Shown here: in pieces, positions 1 through 9,172 of the stretch
Position numbering within the stretch: position 1 is the stretch's first letter
Layout of the letters: every line of letters begins with the position of its first letter
Source of the DNA: JAPWJZ01 sp964575605
Lineage (GTDB): Bacteria; Pseudomonadota; Alphaproteobacteria; Micavibrionales; UBA2020
Direction of reading: 5' to 3'
DNA length: 64,000 nt
NCBI GenBank assembly: GCA_964575605.1
Contig: CAZNRN010000005.1
Location: 62,001-126,000 of the forward strand
Notes under the pieces: model-generated
Told to the model about the DNA's origin: nothing
The model's input: the letters and a program-made list of their open reading frames with translations, nothing else
Database searches by the model: none
Program-made: the position numbers and the translations under genes

Positions 1-56
1 CCGCCGAGAAGGCCGACGGTGCGGTTTTGCCAGAGATCGCTACCAAATTGTCTCAT
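1..56 (-). CDS. nadD: Possible N-terminus of nicotinate-nucleotide adenylyltransferase (partial)
   Basis: An ATG at 56-54 opens a frame that runs off the left edge of the window. It reads MRQFGSDLWQNRTVGLLGG. NadD, the NaMN adenylyltransferase of NAD synthesis, begins with a GLLGGSFNPAH nucleotide-binding stretch, and the visible VGLLGG fits its first half. The start lies nine bases after the stop of the upstream minus-strand gene, so the two could be co-transcribed. No good ribosome binding site is visible and only 18 codons are available, so this is a tentative call. Confidence 0.35.
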   Translation of the reverse strand, partial: MRQFGSDLWQNRTVGLLG

Positions 57-65
57 ACGTGAAAA

Positions 66-467
66 TCAGTCCCACTGAGGTTTGAGGGCGATTGCTTTAA
101 AGCGATCTAATAAATCTTGTGGCATTCCACGGTCTGGCCAAATACCGCCAATAAAATGTCTAAAGTCTTTATCCTCTTTGGCTAATGCTTCAATCCTGTC
201 AATAAACTTGTAGCCATGCATGTTTATTAAATCTTCAAAATGACTTGCGGCAAGATGAGCGAGGACTAACTGATCATCAGTCGAGATTCTTATCGCTAAA
301 AGAATTGGCCAGGCCTTTTCTGGGTCGTTATGTGTCGTTTCTAAAAGGTATTCATGAGCCCAGAAATTTGGGTGCAAATCCTCTGAGCCGGATTGTCCCC
401 CAAATACTTCAAGAGCTTTGCTGGCCTTAATCCAAGCGTTGACTAATTTCTCAAGGTCGGCATCCAT
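66..467 (-). CDS. DUF6869-type protein of unknown function
   Basis: The product has about 133 residues. The pattern AWPILLAI, then LAASHFEDLINMHG, then FIDRIEALAKED and FRHFIGGIWP resembles the small DUF6869 family, which has no known function. An upstream in-frame start at 512 would overlap putA, so the ATG at 467 is preferred; it lies just after the putA stop and follows a GAAGAA stretch. The DNA is visibly richer in A and T than putA (codons such as AAT, TTA and AAA are common). This suggests a recently acquired gene riding on putA transcription. There is no signal peptide or membrane segment. Family assignment is from memory of the pattern. Confidence 0.6.
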   Translation of the reverse strand: MDADLEKLVNAWIKASKALEVFGGQSGSEDLHPNFWAHEYLLETTHNDPEKAWPILLAIRISTDDQLVLAHLAASHFEDLINMHGYKFIDRIEALAKEDKDFRHFIGGIWPDRGMPQDLLDRFKAIALKPQWD

Positions 468-471
468 TCTT

Positions 472-3400
472 TTATTCTTCTGCCAGTGACACCAGCGTCG
501 TGTTCCCGCCACTCGCTGTCGTGTTCACGGTGATGGTTTTTTCCGTCGCAAAGCGCAACAGGTAATGCGGCCCACCGGCTTTGGGGCCGGTGCCAGAGAG
601 GCCTTGACCGCCGAAGGGCTGGACGCCGACGACCGCGCCGATCATGGAGCGGTTGACGTAGCAGTTGCCGGCGGCGATGCGGTTGGTGACGTTGCGCATG
701 ACGTGGTCGATGCGGGTGTGCAGGCCGAAGGTCAGGCCAAATCCGGTGGAATTGATTTGATTAATAACACCGTCGAGGTCATAGGCCTTGAACCTGACGA
801 TATGCAGGATGGGGCCGAAGACTTCTTTCGTCAGGATATTCATGTTTTTAATCTCGAAGGCGCGCGGGGCGAAGAAGGTGCCGTGCGCGGCTCCATCGCC
901 TGCGGGAACTTGCGCCACGAGTTTGCCTTCCTTGGCCATGCGCGCGGCGTGTTCCTCCAGCCCCTGCAACGAGCCTTTATCGATGACGGGGCCGATATCG
1001 GTCGAGAGGTGCATGGGGTCGTCAAGCGTGAGTTCCTTGCAGGCGCCCGCCAGCATATCGACGACCTTGTCGGCGATGCTGTCGGCCACGAAGAGCACGC
1101 GCAGCGCGGAGCAGCGCTGGCCTGCGGAGCGGAAGGCAGACGTAATCACGTCATCGACAATCTGCTCGGGCAGGGCGGAGCTGTCTGCGATCATCGCGTT
1201 CTGGCCGCCGGTTTCGGCGATAAGGGGTACAATCGCGCCCTTGCGCTCGGCCAGCGTCTTGTTGATGGTCTGCGCGGTTTCGGTCGAGCCTGTCATGCAG
1301 ACGCCCGCCACGCGTTCGTCCGTCACAAGATGCGCGCCCGCCAGACGTCCGGAGACGGGCAGGAAAGCGATGGCGCCGGGCGGAATACCAGCTTTAATCA
1401 GCAGTTCAACCGCGCGCATGGCGATAAGGCAGGTCTGCCCCGCCGGTTTCGCGATGACGCAGTTGCCCGCCATTAGCGCGGCGGCGACCTGTCCCAGGAA
1501 AATAGCCAGCGGGAAGTTCCACGGGCTGATGCAGAGGAAGACGCCGCGGCCTTCCATATACAGCCTGTTGCTTTCGCCCGTCGGGCCCGGCAGCGCGTGG
1601 CCGTTGTCGGCGAAATGCTTGCGGCCTTCGGCGGCGTAGTAGCGGCAGAAGTCGACCGCTTCGCGCACTTCGGCGATGCCGTCGATATGCGTCTTGCCGC
1701 CCTCGCGCGTCAGCAGCGCCATGAGGGCGGGGAGGTCGGCCTCCATCAAATCCGCCATGCGGTCGAGGCAGGCGGCGCGTTCTTCGGCGGGCGTGTTCTT
1801 CCACGACAGGAAGACGCCATAGGTGACGTCGAGCGCCTTCTTTATGTCTTCAAGGTCGCCCTGCAACACGGTGCCGATATCGCGGCGGTTGTCGGTGGGG
1901 TCAAACACCATCGTGCCCGCACCCTGTTTTTTCACGCCGTTGATAAGGGGCGCGGCGGTGTATTTCTGCTTTGCCGCTTCCTCGATCTTTTGCAGCAGCG
2001 GGCCGGAGACATGGCCGTTGGCGAATTCGACGCCCTGCGAATTTTTGCGGCCGTCGGGGTAGATGTTGGCGGGCAGCGCGATTTTCGGGTGTGGCTTGGT
2101 GTTCAGGCTGGAAATATACTGCACAGGGTCGACCAGCATTTCATCAATCGGCACTTTGTCGTTCTGCAGGCGGTTGACGAAGTTCGTGTTCGCGCCGTTT
2201 TCGAGCAGGCGGCGGACAAGGTAGGGCAGCAGGTCCTGATGGCTGCCGACGGGCGCGTAGACGCGCACGGGGTATTTGCCTTTTTCGCGGCCGACAATCT
2301 GGTGGTACAACGGCTCGCCCATGCCGTGCAGGCGCTGGAATTCGAAGCCTTCCTGATTGCTGCCCGCCAGTTCGATAAGGGTTGCGACGGAATACGCGTT
2401 ATGCGTGGCGAACATGGGATAGAAGATATCGCGGCGCGCCATCATCTTGCCCGCGTTGGCGATGTATGAAACGTCCGTTGCGTTCTTGCGCGTGAAGACG
2501 GGGTAGCCGGGCAGGCCGTTGACCTGCGCGTATTTCACTTCGCTGTCCCAGTACGCGCCCTTCACCAGCCGCACCATCATCTTGCGGTTGTTTTCTTCGC
2601 AGACGGCTTCCAGCCAGCCGATGAGGCGGCTGCAGCGTTTCTGGTAGGCCTGAATGGCAAGGCCGAAACCGTCCCAGCCTTTCAGGCTGGGATCCGAGAA
2701 CGCGTTCTCGATAATTTCCATCGAAATTTCGAGGCGGTGCGCTTCCTCGGCGTCGACCGTCATGCCGATGCCGTATTTCGCGCATTTCTGCGCGAGCGCC
2801 AGAAGTTTATCCGACAGCGGCGGCACGCAGGCGTCGCGGTGGCCGTATTCGTAACGCGGGTGCAGCGCGGACAGCTTCACCGAAATGCCGGGTGCGGCGA
2901 TGGGGCCTTTGCCGCCAGCCGCCTTGCCAATCGCGTCGATGGCCATGGCGTAGCTGTTGAAATAACGCTCGGCGTCTTCGGCGGTGCGCGCACCTTCGCC
3001 CAGCATGTCATAGGAATGGCGGTAGCCGGTTTTTTCGGCGTCGGCTGCGTTTGAAATCGCTTCCTCGATCGTGCGGCCCATCACGAACTGCTGGCCCATG
3101 ATTTTCATGGCATGCAGCATCGCGCGGCGCACCACGGGTTCGCCCAGTTTGGAAACCATTCTTGATGCGATGTTGGAGGCGGGGAGGTTGCCTTCGTCGT
3201 CCTCCACATCCGCAATCACCTTGCCCGTCAGCATCAGCGCCCAGGTGGAGGCGTTGATGAACAGGTCGTCGCCCTTGCCGATATGCTGGTCCCAGTCGGC
3301 GCTGCCGATTTTATCGCGGATAAGCTTGTCCGCCGTTTCGCTGTCCGGAATGCGCAGCAGGGCTTCGGCAAGGCACATCAGGGCGATGCCTTCCTTGGTG

Positions 3401-3633
3401 GTGAGGCCGAATTCGTTCAGGAATTTATCGACGCCGCCGAATTTGCGGCGGTTTTCGCGCACCTTTTCGATGAGGCCGCGTGCAGTCGCCTTGATGCGCC
3501 CGCGCCCGTCATTCTGGATGGCGATCATCTTCAGATGTTCCTCCACCGACCTGTTCTCGTCGAGGTGATAGGCCTCGTTCATGGCGTCTTTGAGGGCGAG
3601 CGAGCGGCGGGAGGTTTTCAGGGCGTGTTCCAT
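472..3633 (-). CDS. putA: Bifunctional proline dehydrogenase / L-glutamate gamma-semialdehyde dehydrogenase
   Basis: PutA oxidises proline to glutamate in two steps, using FAD and then NAD. In this 1053-residue protein the proline dehydrogenase barrel covers roughly residues 150-500, with the active-site strand RLVKGAYWD (355-363). The aldehyde dehydrogenase domain covers about 555-1040: PWNFPLAIF near 704-712, the general-base Glu807 in AETGGQNA and the nucleophile Cys841 in GQRCSALR. There is no N-terminal ribbon-helix-helix domain, so this is a short, non-repressor PutA of about 1000 residues. It is transcribed away from a 182-base AT-rich gap and is followed at once by the small DUF6869-type gene. 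No strong Shine-Dalgarno precedes the ATG. The family assignment is secure. Confidence 0.97.
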   Translation of the reverse strand: MEHALKTSRRSLALKDAMNEAYHLDENRSVEEHLKMIAIQNDGRGRIKATARGLIEKVRENRRKFGGVDKFLNEFGLTTKEGIALMCLAEALLRIPDSETADKLIRDKIGSADWDQHIGKGDDLFINASTWALMLTGKVIADVEDDEGNLPASNIASRMVSKLGEPVVRRAMLHAMKIMGQQFVMGRTIEEAISNAADAEKTGYRHSYDMLGEGARTAEDAERYFNSYAMAIDAIGKAAGGKGPIAAPGISVKLSALHPRYEYGHRDACVPPLSDKLLALAQKCAKYGIGMTVDAEEAHRLEISMEIIENAFSDPSLKGWDGFGLAIQAYQKRCSRLIGWLEAVCEENNRKMMVRLVKGAYWDSEVKYAQVNGLPGYPVFTRKNATDVSYIANAGKMMARRDIFYPMFATHNAYSVATLIELAGSNQEGFEFQRLHGMGEPLYHQIVGREKGKYPVRVYAPVGSHQDLLPYLVRRLLENGANTNFVNRLQNDKVPIDEMLVDPVQYISSLNTKPHPKIALPANIYPDGRKNSQGVEFANGHVSGPLLQKIEEAAKQKYTAAPLINGVKKQGAGTMVFDPTDNRRDIGTVLQGDLEDIKKALDVTYGVFLSWKNTPAEERAACLDRMADLMEADLPALMALLTREGGKTHIDGIAEVREAVDFCRYYAAEGRKHFADNGHALPGPTGESNRLYMEGRGVFLCISPWNFPLAIFLGQVAAALMAGNCVIAKPAGQTCLIAMRAVELLIKAGIPPGAIAFLPVSGRLAGAHLVTDERVAGVCMTGSTETAQTINKTLAERKGAIVPLIAETGGQNAMIADSSALPEQIVDDVITSAFRSAGQRCSALRVLFVADSIADKVVDMLAGACKELTLDDPMHLSTDIGPVIDKGSLQGLEEHAARMAKEGKLVAQVPAGDGAAHGTFFAPRAFEIKNMNILTKEVFGPILHIVRFKAYDLDGVINQINSTGFGLTFGLHTRIDHVMRNVTNRIAAGNCYVNRSMIGAVVGVQPFGGQGLSGTGPKAGGPHYLLRFATEKTITVNTTASGGNTTLVSLAEE

Positions 3634-3767
3634 GGCGTCTGGCGTCCGTTTTTCTGGCGGGTTTTGATGGCCACACTCTACCCCCTCGCGCGCGGTTTTG
3701 CATCGGCAATTAATATAATGAATACAATATATTAACTATATTTTCATATATGGAATATATGCTTTCA

Positions 3768-3776
3768 TGGTATAAT
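3768..3776 (+). promoter_or_regulatory. Extended -10 promoter (TGG TATAAT)
   Basis: TGGTATAAT matches an extended -10 element perfectly and lies 39 bases before the ATG of the 814-residue gene. No good -35 box is present at 17 bases, as expected for TGn-type promoters. The 3700-3770 stretch upstream is strongly AT-rich (repeated ATATA and AATAT), unlike the coding DNA on both sides. It could act as an UP-like element. Confidence 0.5.
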
Positions 3777-3815
3777 GGCTAAGACTTCATTTCGGGTGAT
3801 TTCAGGGTTTTACAC

Positions 3816-6260
3816 ATGGCTGACGGGCAGGATGCACAGGCGTCTGCACAGCCGGCGTCGCAAAAGGTGACGCCCGAGCAAATCCTGCGCGCGCTTGGCC
3901 TCTGGGATGACAAGAAAACAGCGGCGCAGAACGTCGCTTCCGCCCGCGAAGAGGGCCTCGGCGGCTGGCTGGACAAGCCGAAAGAATATCTGGACAGGCT
4001 GATCCCGAATTTCAAATACGATAATTCCAAATCCTTGCCCGAAAACCTCGAGAATTTCAGGAAGGAGGGCACCGACAGCGTGGTCGCTGCGGTGGGGATT
4101 GTCGCGCCCGCCGTGCTGGCATACCTGACCGTGAAGCACGGCACACCTTACGTGATGAACCCCGATACTATCGTCGCCGCGGCGCAAAACCCGTCTGTGC
4201 TGGTCTCCGGCCTTAGCTGGGTGCAAAAGATGCGCCTCAACGCCGCCGTCGCGGAACTGGCCAGCCTGCCCGAAGGCGCGGCGCTGGTCGAAAACCTCCG
4301 CTCGACCAATTTGCCGCATAACCTCAGCATGAACCCCGCCACGGCGGGAGGCGGGGCGGTGAGCTACCGCTGGCAGCGCCTCAGCACAACGCTGACGAAC
4401 AAGCCCACCGACCTGAGCGTCAGCGGCTTTACCACGCATGGCAGCCTTGTCAGCGTGCTGGCGCACGAACTGCGCCACCTGCAACAGGCAACCAGCAACG
4501 AGATGAGCCCCTTCCATGGCAAGATCGTCACACCCGGTTCCTCGATGGTCTACAACCGTTTCGTCGAGGCTGACGCACAGGCAACCGCGACCGATATCGC
4601 CTGGAAACTGAAGGAAATGGGCAAGCCCGATGCCTGGAACGACCTGCACGGCGGCAAGTGGATGGAGCAGGTGGCCAAAGCCTATGAAGAGCTGGCGGTG
4701 ACCGACCCCGCCGCCCTGACAGACGGCCGCGCGAAACGCGCCGCCTTCGACGCATGGTTCACGGCGGAAACCGCCGAGGGCGTGCGTGTCGCGGACGTGT
4801 ATAACCAGCAGGGGCTGGGCAGTTACCCCAATCCCTACCTGCTTGAAACGGCCGCGCAGAACGGCGCGGTTTTCGCGGGCGACCTGACTGCAGCAGACTA
4901 TGCGCGCGCGGGCGGCAACGGCGGTGATAACTACCTGACGCGCACCGGCGGCCTTGCGCTTGACGACCCCTTCTACCAGACGGCGGTGATGCCGCCCATC
5001 GGTCATGCGCACCTCGACCAGCAGCAACAGGTTTACACGCGCCTGCGCGACCATTTCAACGAAGCCGCAAAGCAGCAGGAATTCGACTTCGGCCCCAAAC
5101 CAGCCAGCGAAGCGGGCGGCCCTGCGGTGATTGAGGTTGCGCCTATTTCGCCAACCGCGGAAAAATCGCCGCAGCAATTGCCGTTGTTCGAGGAGCCGGC
5201 CGTGCCCTCCGGGATGTCGCGCGTCGCGGCGCTGAATAATACGGTCGATGGGGCGATGGGCGCGGTTGGCCTGGTGCAGGGTACGCTGGGCGTCGTGCGC
5301 TCGGTCAAGGAAGGCGACAACCTGGGCGTGGCCGTCAACGGCGCCAACGCGGTAACGGGCGGCACCGCGCTGGGCGTCAGCATCGCCCGCGGCCTCGGCC
5401 ACGAAGTCGCGCCCGCCTTGGGCAGCGTAATCAACCATGCAAATATTGTCGTGACTGTCGGCACCGGCATTTATCAGGTCGCAACCGAAAAGGGCAATTT
5501 CATCGATACCGAAGCCGACGGCAGCCATAACCTTGGCAACAAAAGCGAGCGCACTATTGCGGTGGTCGCGACGACGGCAACCGGCGTCGGCCTGACCATG
5601 GCGGGTGTCGGCTCGGCAGGCGTGGTGCCTGCAGTGGTGGCGGTGGCCGTTGTCGGCGACAAGGCGATCGAGGCGCGCCGCGCGTGGAAAGATGTCGACC
5701 GCACAATCGCCGAAAATGGCGAGCCGCAACGACGCCATGCCATCATCACCGGCGACGACGGCAGCCCCGACGTACGGAAATTCAAGCATATCTTTTCCGA
5801 GATGCTGGAAGTATCCCCCGACATGAAGGACAGCGCGCTGCCCTTTGTGCCCAAGCGCGACCCGAAAACCGGCCGCATCGCCTTCGACGACATGCGCAAG
5901 CTGGCTATCGGCGAGGACCCGAAGGTGCTGGCCGAGTTCGAGCACGCCCTGAACTTGCACATCGCGCGGCAGCAGCAAATTATGAAGGACAACGATTCAA
6001 TCCTGCCGAATTGGACGCGGTTCGACGACGGCCTTTCCCGCTACACGAATGCGCGGATGATATTGTCCGACCTGCAGGCCGCGAAGACGGAACTGGGCTG
6101 GTTCAAGACCGACATCGCGGCCTGGAACGGTACACAGCCCGGCGTTACCAGCCGCTTTGCGGCCCCAACGGTGATTGGCATGGCCGAGCCCTGCACCGCC
6201 GAGAAAACGGTGACGGCAACTGCGCGCACAACCACGACGCCCCGCACGCCGCGCGGATAG
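3816..6260 (+). CDS. Putative HExxH metallopeptidase-like protein with hydrophobic C-terminal half
   Basis: The product has 814 residues. H217-E218-L-R-H221 is a zinc-binding HExxH motif inside VLAHELRHLQQ. About 30 residues later comes FVEADAQATAT, whose Glu251 could be the third ligand. The arrangement resembles the putative metallopeptidases grouped as DUF6782. A hydrophobic stretch near residues 90-105 and long Gly/Ala/Val-rich segments around 480-610 look like membrane-inserting helices. The last 25 residues are rich in Thr, Arg and Pro. There is no classical signal peptide. The gene stands alone behind an extended -10 promoter. A second HExxH protein of similar layout lies at 38805-40046. 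The substrate is unknown; a role acting on or in another cell is conceivable but not shown. Confidence 0.6.
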   Translation: MADGQDAQASAQPASQKVTPEQILRALGLWDDKKTAAQNVASAREEGLGGWLDKPKEYLDRLIPNFKYDNSKSLPENLENFRKEGTDSVVAAVGIVAPAVLAYLTVKHGTPYVMNPDTIVAAAQNPSVLVSGLSWVQKMRLNAAVAELASLPEGAALVENLRSTNLPHNLSMNPATAGGGAVSYRWQRLSTTLTNKPTDLSVSGFTTHGSLVSVLAHELRHLQQATSNEMSPFHGKIVTPGSSMVYNRFVEADAQATATDIAWKLKEMGKPDAWNDLHGGKWMEQVAKAYEELAVTDPAALTDGRAKRAAFDAWFTAETAEGVRVADVYNQQGLGSYPNPYLLETAAQNGAVFAGDLTAADYARAGGNGGDNYLTRTGGLALDDPFYQTAVMPPIGHAHLDQQQQVYTRLRDHFNEAAKQQEFDFGPKPASEAGGPAVIEVAPISPTAEKSPQQLPLFEEPAVPSGMSRVAALNNTVDGAMGAVGLVQGTLGVVRSVKEGDNLGVAVNGANAVTGGTALGVSIARGLGHEVAPALGSVINHANIVVTVGTGIYQVATEKGNFIDTEADGSHNLGNKSERTIAVVATTATGVGLTMAGVGSAGVVPAVVAVAVVGDKAIEARRAWKDVDRTIAENGEPQRRHAIITGDDGSPDVRKFKHIFSEMLEVSPDMKDSALPFVPKRDPKTGRIAFDDMRKLAIGEDPKVLAEFEHALNLHIARQQQIMKDNDSILPNWTRFDDGLSRYTNARMILSDLQAAKTELGWFKTDIAAWNGTQPGVTSRFAAPTVIGMAEPCTAEKTVTATARTTTTPRTPRG

Positions 6261-6268
6261 GGCATTTA

Positions 6269-6339
6269 ATATTCCATAAGATATTCCCATAAACTATTGA
6301 CGTAACATTTTTGACAGGTGCAAAGCCCTGTGGTACTTT
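6269..6339 (+). promoter_or_regulatory. Sigma-70 promoter with repeated CATAA elements
   Basis: TTGACA (6311-6316), a 17-base spacer and TACTTT (6334-6339) form a good promoter for the gene starting at 6385. Upstream are two copies of a TATTCCCATAA-like element (6269-6280 and 6281-6294) and a second TTGACG (6297-6302). The element resembles those in front of the LNF-motif genes at 17.9, 21.7, 22.6 and 26.5 kb. Confidence 0.6.
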
Positions 6340-6384
6340 TCGCGCGATGTCATAACCATTTTTCAAAACGAAGGAACACGCACA

Positions 6385-7884
6385 GTGGCATACGCGCGCG
6401 AAGTAAAAGAGACTTTTGAAAAAATCCTCGATGACAACAACGCCGTCATCCGCGACCTCGAAGGCGCGATCAAGCAGACGCAGACCGACAAGACAAGCCT
6501 CGAGACGTCATATGCCACGTCTATCAACGCCTTCGCCAAATCGCTGTTCACGCCGCGCCTGAACGAAGGGCTGCTGGACAAGCTCAGCTGGATCACCGAC
6601 GGCAAAACCAATTTCGTGCAGGAATACCGCGCGCAGGCCGAGGAAAGCCGCCTGTCGGAAATCAAGCTGAACGGCATGATTACGACGCACGGTGATGTCA
6701 ACGTGCTCGAGGACCGCCTCTCTGGCCTGCGCAAGGAAGTAAAAGCCGCGCAAAACCATGCGGGTGAACTGGAGAGCGCGGCCGCCGAAACTGCCGCGCG
6801 CCTGAACGGCGTGGAGCGTTTCAACGCAGTAGCGCCCGCCGGCGCCGCGAAGCTGGAAGAAGCCACCATCGGCTACTTCAATTCAAAAACCGGCATCAAC
6901 CATGTCATCAACTGGATGTTCAACGGCCATTACCGCCGCGGCCGCGCACTGATCAAGGATTTCGCCGAAGACGGCACGACGATCCCCGCTGTGCAGAAAC
7001 AGCTGGTGGAAGAACGCGCGACCGCCGCAGCGGCAGCCGAGGCGGTAAAAGCCGTTGTCGCGCGCAAGGACGAGGTCGAGAAGCCTTATCGCGAAATGGA
7101 AATGCTGTCGGAAAGGGTGAAATCGAACGACGAAATCGCCGAGGGGCTGACGGGCAAGCTGACCGACCTGCTCGACAACCGCGATTTCTTCTGCCGCGCT
7201 GTCGCCTCGCTGGGGCAGGATTTCCCGCAACAGCCGATCGAGATGCGCGCGAAAATCGAAGGCATGGGCAAGCTGGTGCAAAGCACCCGCAACACCATCA
7301 CCAGCCTGAAACAATCGGGCGCAAAGCTGGAGAAAAACCTGCCCAAACTGCGCAAGGCCGCCAGCCGCGGCGTACGCAAGAACATCAACGTCGACCTGCC
7401 GAAAATTAAAAAAGGCTTCAAGGCGCAGCAGACGATGGCGAAGCACAAGGCCGCCGAAGTGCGCAAGGCCAGCAAGTCGATGAAGGATTACAGCGGCTCG
7501 TCCACTTCGTCCGGTCCGATCTATGTCGCGCCCGACCCGCTCGATTTCTATATGGGCTTTATGCTGGCCGATATGCTGTCGCACCACCATCATCATGTTG
7601 ATACGGCGGCCTCGGCACTTTCTTCCGCGCCCGACCCGGCGGTGCTGAACGAAGCCATCGGCATTCCCGACAACGTGGCAGCGGATGCGGGCCTCGACCT
7701 CGACACCCTCACGCCTTCGCTTTCGGATGCCGACATGGGCGACCTGTCGGGCGCGTTCAATGACGCGGGCAGCATCGATGTGGGCGATATAGGCAACGTC
7801 GATATCCCCGATGTGGATGTGCCGGATTTCGACATGCCGGACCTTGGCGATGTCGGCGATGTCTTCGGCGGGTTTGATTTTTAA
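6385..7884 (+). CDS. Coiled-coil protein with His5 run and Asp-rich C-terminal tail
   Basis: The product has 499 residues and is not recognised. A GTG start is supported by GAAGGA eight or nine bases upstream. Residues 1-370 are charged and heptad-like, with several likely coiled-coil segments. A basic stretch follows (KKGFKAQQTMAKHKAAEVRK), then a short conserved-looking patch DPLDFYMGFMLADML. A run of five histidines begins at residue 400. The last 50 residues alternate Asp with Val, Ile, Gly or Pro (DIPDVDVPDFDMPDLGDVGD), which could bind divalent metal. There is no signal peptide. The gene has its own sigma-70 promoter and the LNF-type upstream element. It could be a structural or metal-binding protein. 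Confidence 0.6.
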   Translation: MAYAREVKETFEKILDDNNAVIRDLEGAIKQTQTDKTSLETSYATSINAFAKSLFTPRLNEGLLDKLSWITDGKTNFVQEYRAQAEESRLSEIKLNGMITTHGDVNVLEDRLSGLRKEVKAAQNHAGELESAAAETAARLNGVERFNAVAPAGAAKLEEATIGYFNSKTGINHVINWMFNGHYRRGRALIKDFAEDGTTIPAVQKQLVEERATAAAAAEAVKAVVARKDEVEKPYREMEMLSERVKSNDEIAEGLTGKLTDLLDNRDFFCRAVASLGQDFPQQPIEMRAKIEGMGKLVQSTRNTITSLKQSGAKLEKNLPKLRKAASRGVRKNINVDLPKIKKGFKAQQTMAKHKAAEVRKASKSMKDYSGSSTSSGPIYVAPDPLDFYMGFMLADMLSHHHHHVDTAASALSSAPDPAVLNEAIGIPDNVAADAGLDLDTLTPSLSDADMGDLSGAFNDAGSIDVGDIGNVDIPDVDVPDFDMPDLGDVGDVFGGFDF

Positions 7885-7976
7885 GAGAGATTTTCCGGCC
7901 ACCTAGCGCTCCCGTTTTTTTGATGGACAAGCGGGGGCAGGGGTATTATTATCCATAATCCAAAGAGGATAATGGT

Positions 7977-8345
7977 ATGGCCAACAAGATTAAATCCGTC
8001 ACCGCCGAAGTCGAAGGCCCCAGCAACAAGGCGATTTTCGACGCGCTCGGCCTTGCGCTCTGCTTCAGGTTCAAGGAAGCGCGCAAGCGCCTTGCGGGTA
8101 CGGTCACCCTGCAATCGCGCGATGCGAACGATTACGTCGTCCACGGCATCGGCGGCGGCAGGAACGGCCGCCTTTACATCTATCCCCATGATGTCCATGA
8201 AGACCCGCCCGCGCCGCCTCCCGCACCCACGGGCCCGACACAGGCTGAAATTGACGCCGAAATGAACGCAATCGCCAGCGATGCAACGGTGCTGCAGGGC
8301 AAGGTTACGGTGACGGGGCCGTTGAAGATAAAACGGCAGCCGTAA
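7977..8345 (+). CDS. Small hypothetical protein
   Basis: The product has 122 residues and no recognised family. AGAGG lies nine bases before the ATG. Residues 1-60 could form a mixed alpha/beta domain (IKSVTAEVEGPSNKAIFDAL). A proline-rich linker follows (PPAPPPAPTGPT), then an acidic helix and a basic end, GPLKIKRQP. This end resembles the C-termini of other unknown proteins in the window (PLALKKPQN, PLQLKKP, IQLKKG). A bidirectional terminator follows immediately. A second ATG at 7972 opens a different frame, but that frame lacks protein-like composition. Confidence 0.6.
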   Translation: MANKIKSVTAEVEGPSNKAIFDALGLALCFRFKEARKRLAGTVTLQSRDANDYVVHGIGGGRNGRLYIYPHDVHEDPPAPPPAPTGPTQAEIDAEMNAIASDATVLQGKVTVTGPLKIKRQP

Positions 8346-8355
8346 ATCCACGCAC

Positions 8356-8394
8356 AAAAAAAAGAACCCCGGTGCAAAACGGGGTTCTTTTTTT
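8356..8394. terminator. Bidirectional rho-independent terminator
   Basis: An 11-base-pair stem, AAAGAACCCCG (8361-8371) with CGGGGTTCTTT (8380-8390), has an eight-base loop. It is flanked by A-runs on the left and T-runs on the right. It sits between convergent genes and can serve both. Confidence 0.93.
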
Positions 8395-8405
8395 GTTACG
8401 GGTTG

Positions 8406-9017
8406 TTAAGCGCCCGGGCCTTTTTTCAGCTGGATGCGAAAGGCTTCGCTCTTCGGCGCCTCCGGTGCGGCTTCCGATTTCGGCGCGATGGTTTTCAGGC
8501 GGATTTCGGTGACGGCCAGCAGCGCCTGCATGTAAAGCGCAGGTTCGCAGCGGAAGGTCGTCTCGTACTCGCATTTGGCGACGGGGCCGCCGACGCCGCC
8601 AGCGACGCGGTCGTCTTTCTGGCCGTAGTATTCGGTCAGCACCTTGTTCATGTTGCCCATGATGTTCATGCCGAGCTCGAAGCCCAGCAGCAGCGCCTGC
8701 GCCTCGGGCTTTTGCTTGGCGAGGGGGCCGCTCATGTCGTCGCCGGCGAGCTGGAAGATGGAGCCAGGCGCTTCGACTTTCAGTGCGTAGAAAGGTGTGC
8801 CGCCCGCGTGAATGTGGAAGGCGCCGCTGCGGCCTTCCTCGGCCGAGATTTCCAGCGTGTGGCGGGTGAGCGTGAACTTAAGGCTGTCGGTCGCCTGGCG
8901 CGAGATGCCATGTTCGCGCAGCAGGTTTTTCAGCCCCGCGACGTAAATGTCGAAGTCCATCTGTGCGTCTGCATCAATGGGAAGGGATTTTGCACCTGCG
9001 TAATGTTCGACTGCCAT
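8406..9017 (-). CDS. Hypothetical cytoplasmic protein
   Basis: The product has about 203 residues. The chosen start (MAVEHYAG) has AAAGG nine bases upstream; a longer frame to 9077 begins in sequence without a ribosome site. No family is recognised. The middle (FELGMNIMGNMNKVLTEYYG) looks helical and the N-terminal half has strand-like patterns. The tail is rich in Pro, Ala, Lys and Glu and ends in FRIQLKKGPGA, like several other unknown proteins here. There is no signal peptide or membrane helix. It lies downstream of the ATP synthase genes on the same strand, but 155 bases away with a possible TTGACT promoter box at about 9088-9093, so it is probably a separate unit. Confidence 0.6.
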   Translation of the reverse strand: MAVEHYAGAKSLPIDADAQMDFDIYVAGLKNLLREHGISRQATDSLKFTLTRHTLEISAEEGRSGAFHIHAGGTPFYALKVEAPGSIFQLAGDDMSGPLAKQKPEAQALLLGFELGMNIMGNMNKVLTEYYGQKDDRVAGGVGGPVAKCEYETTFRCEPALYMQALLAVTEIRLKTIAPKSEAAPEAPKSEAFRIQLKKGPGA

Positions 9018-9172
9018 TTTGAATGTGCCTTTCTTGAAATGCCCGTTCGGGCTTGTGGCTGGAAGGCAGTATTGCAAATTTCCATATTCTAAGTCAACGA
9101 TATTAAAACATGGAAATACAAATAGTTATGCCGCCCTCAGTGAAGGGGCGGCATGTATTGAATGGGAGGTGA

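Noticed and set aside
3810..5978. A 722-codon open frame on the minus strand
   Set aside because: It lies opposite the 814-residue gene, is full of Arg, His and Gly, has no ribosome site and is explained by high-GC codon bias of the true gene.
7585..7599. His5 run as a cloning tag
   Set aside because: It is internal, followed by a natural Asp-rich tail, and the gene has native promoter and codon use.
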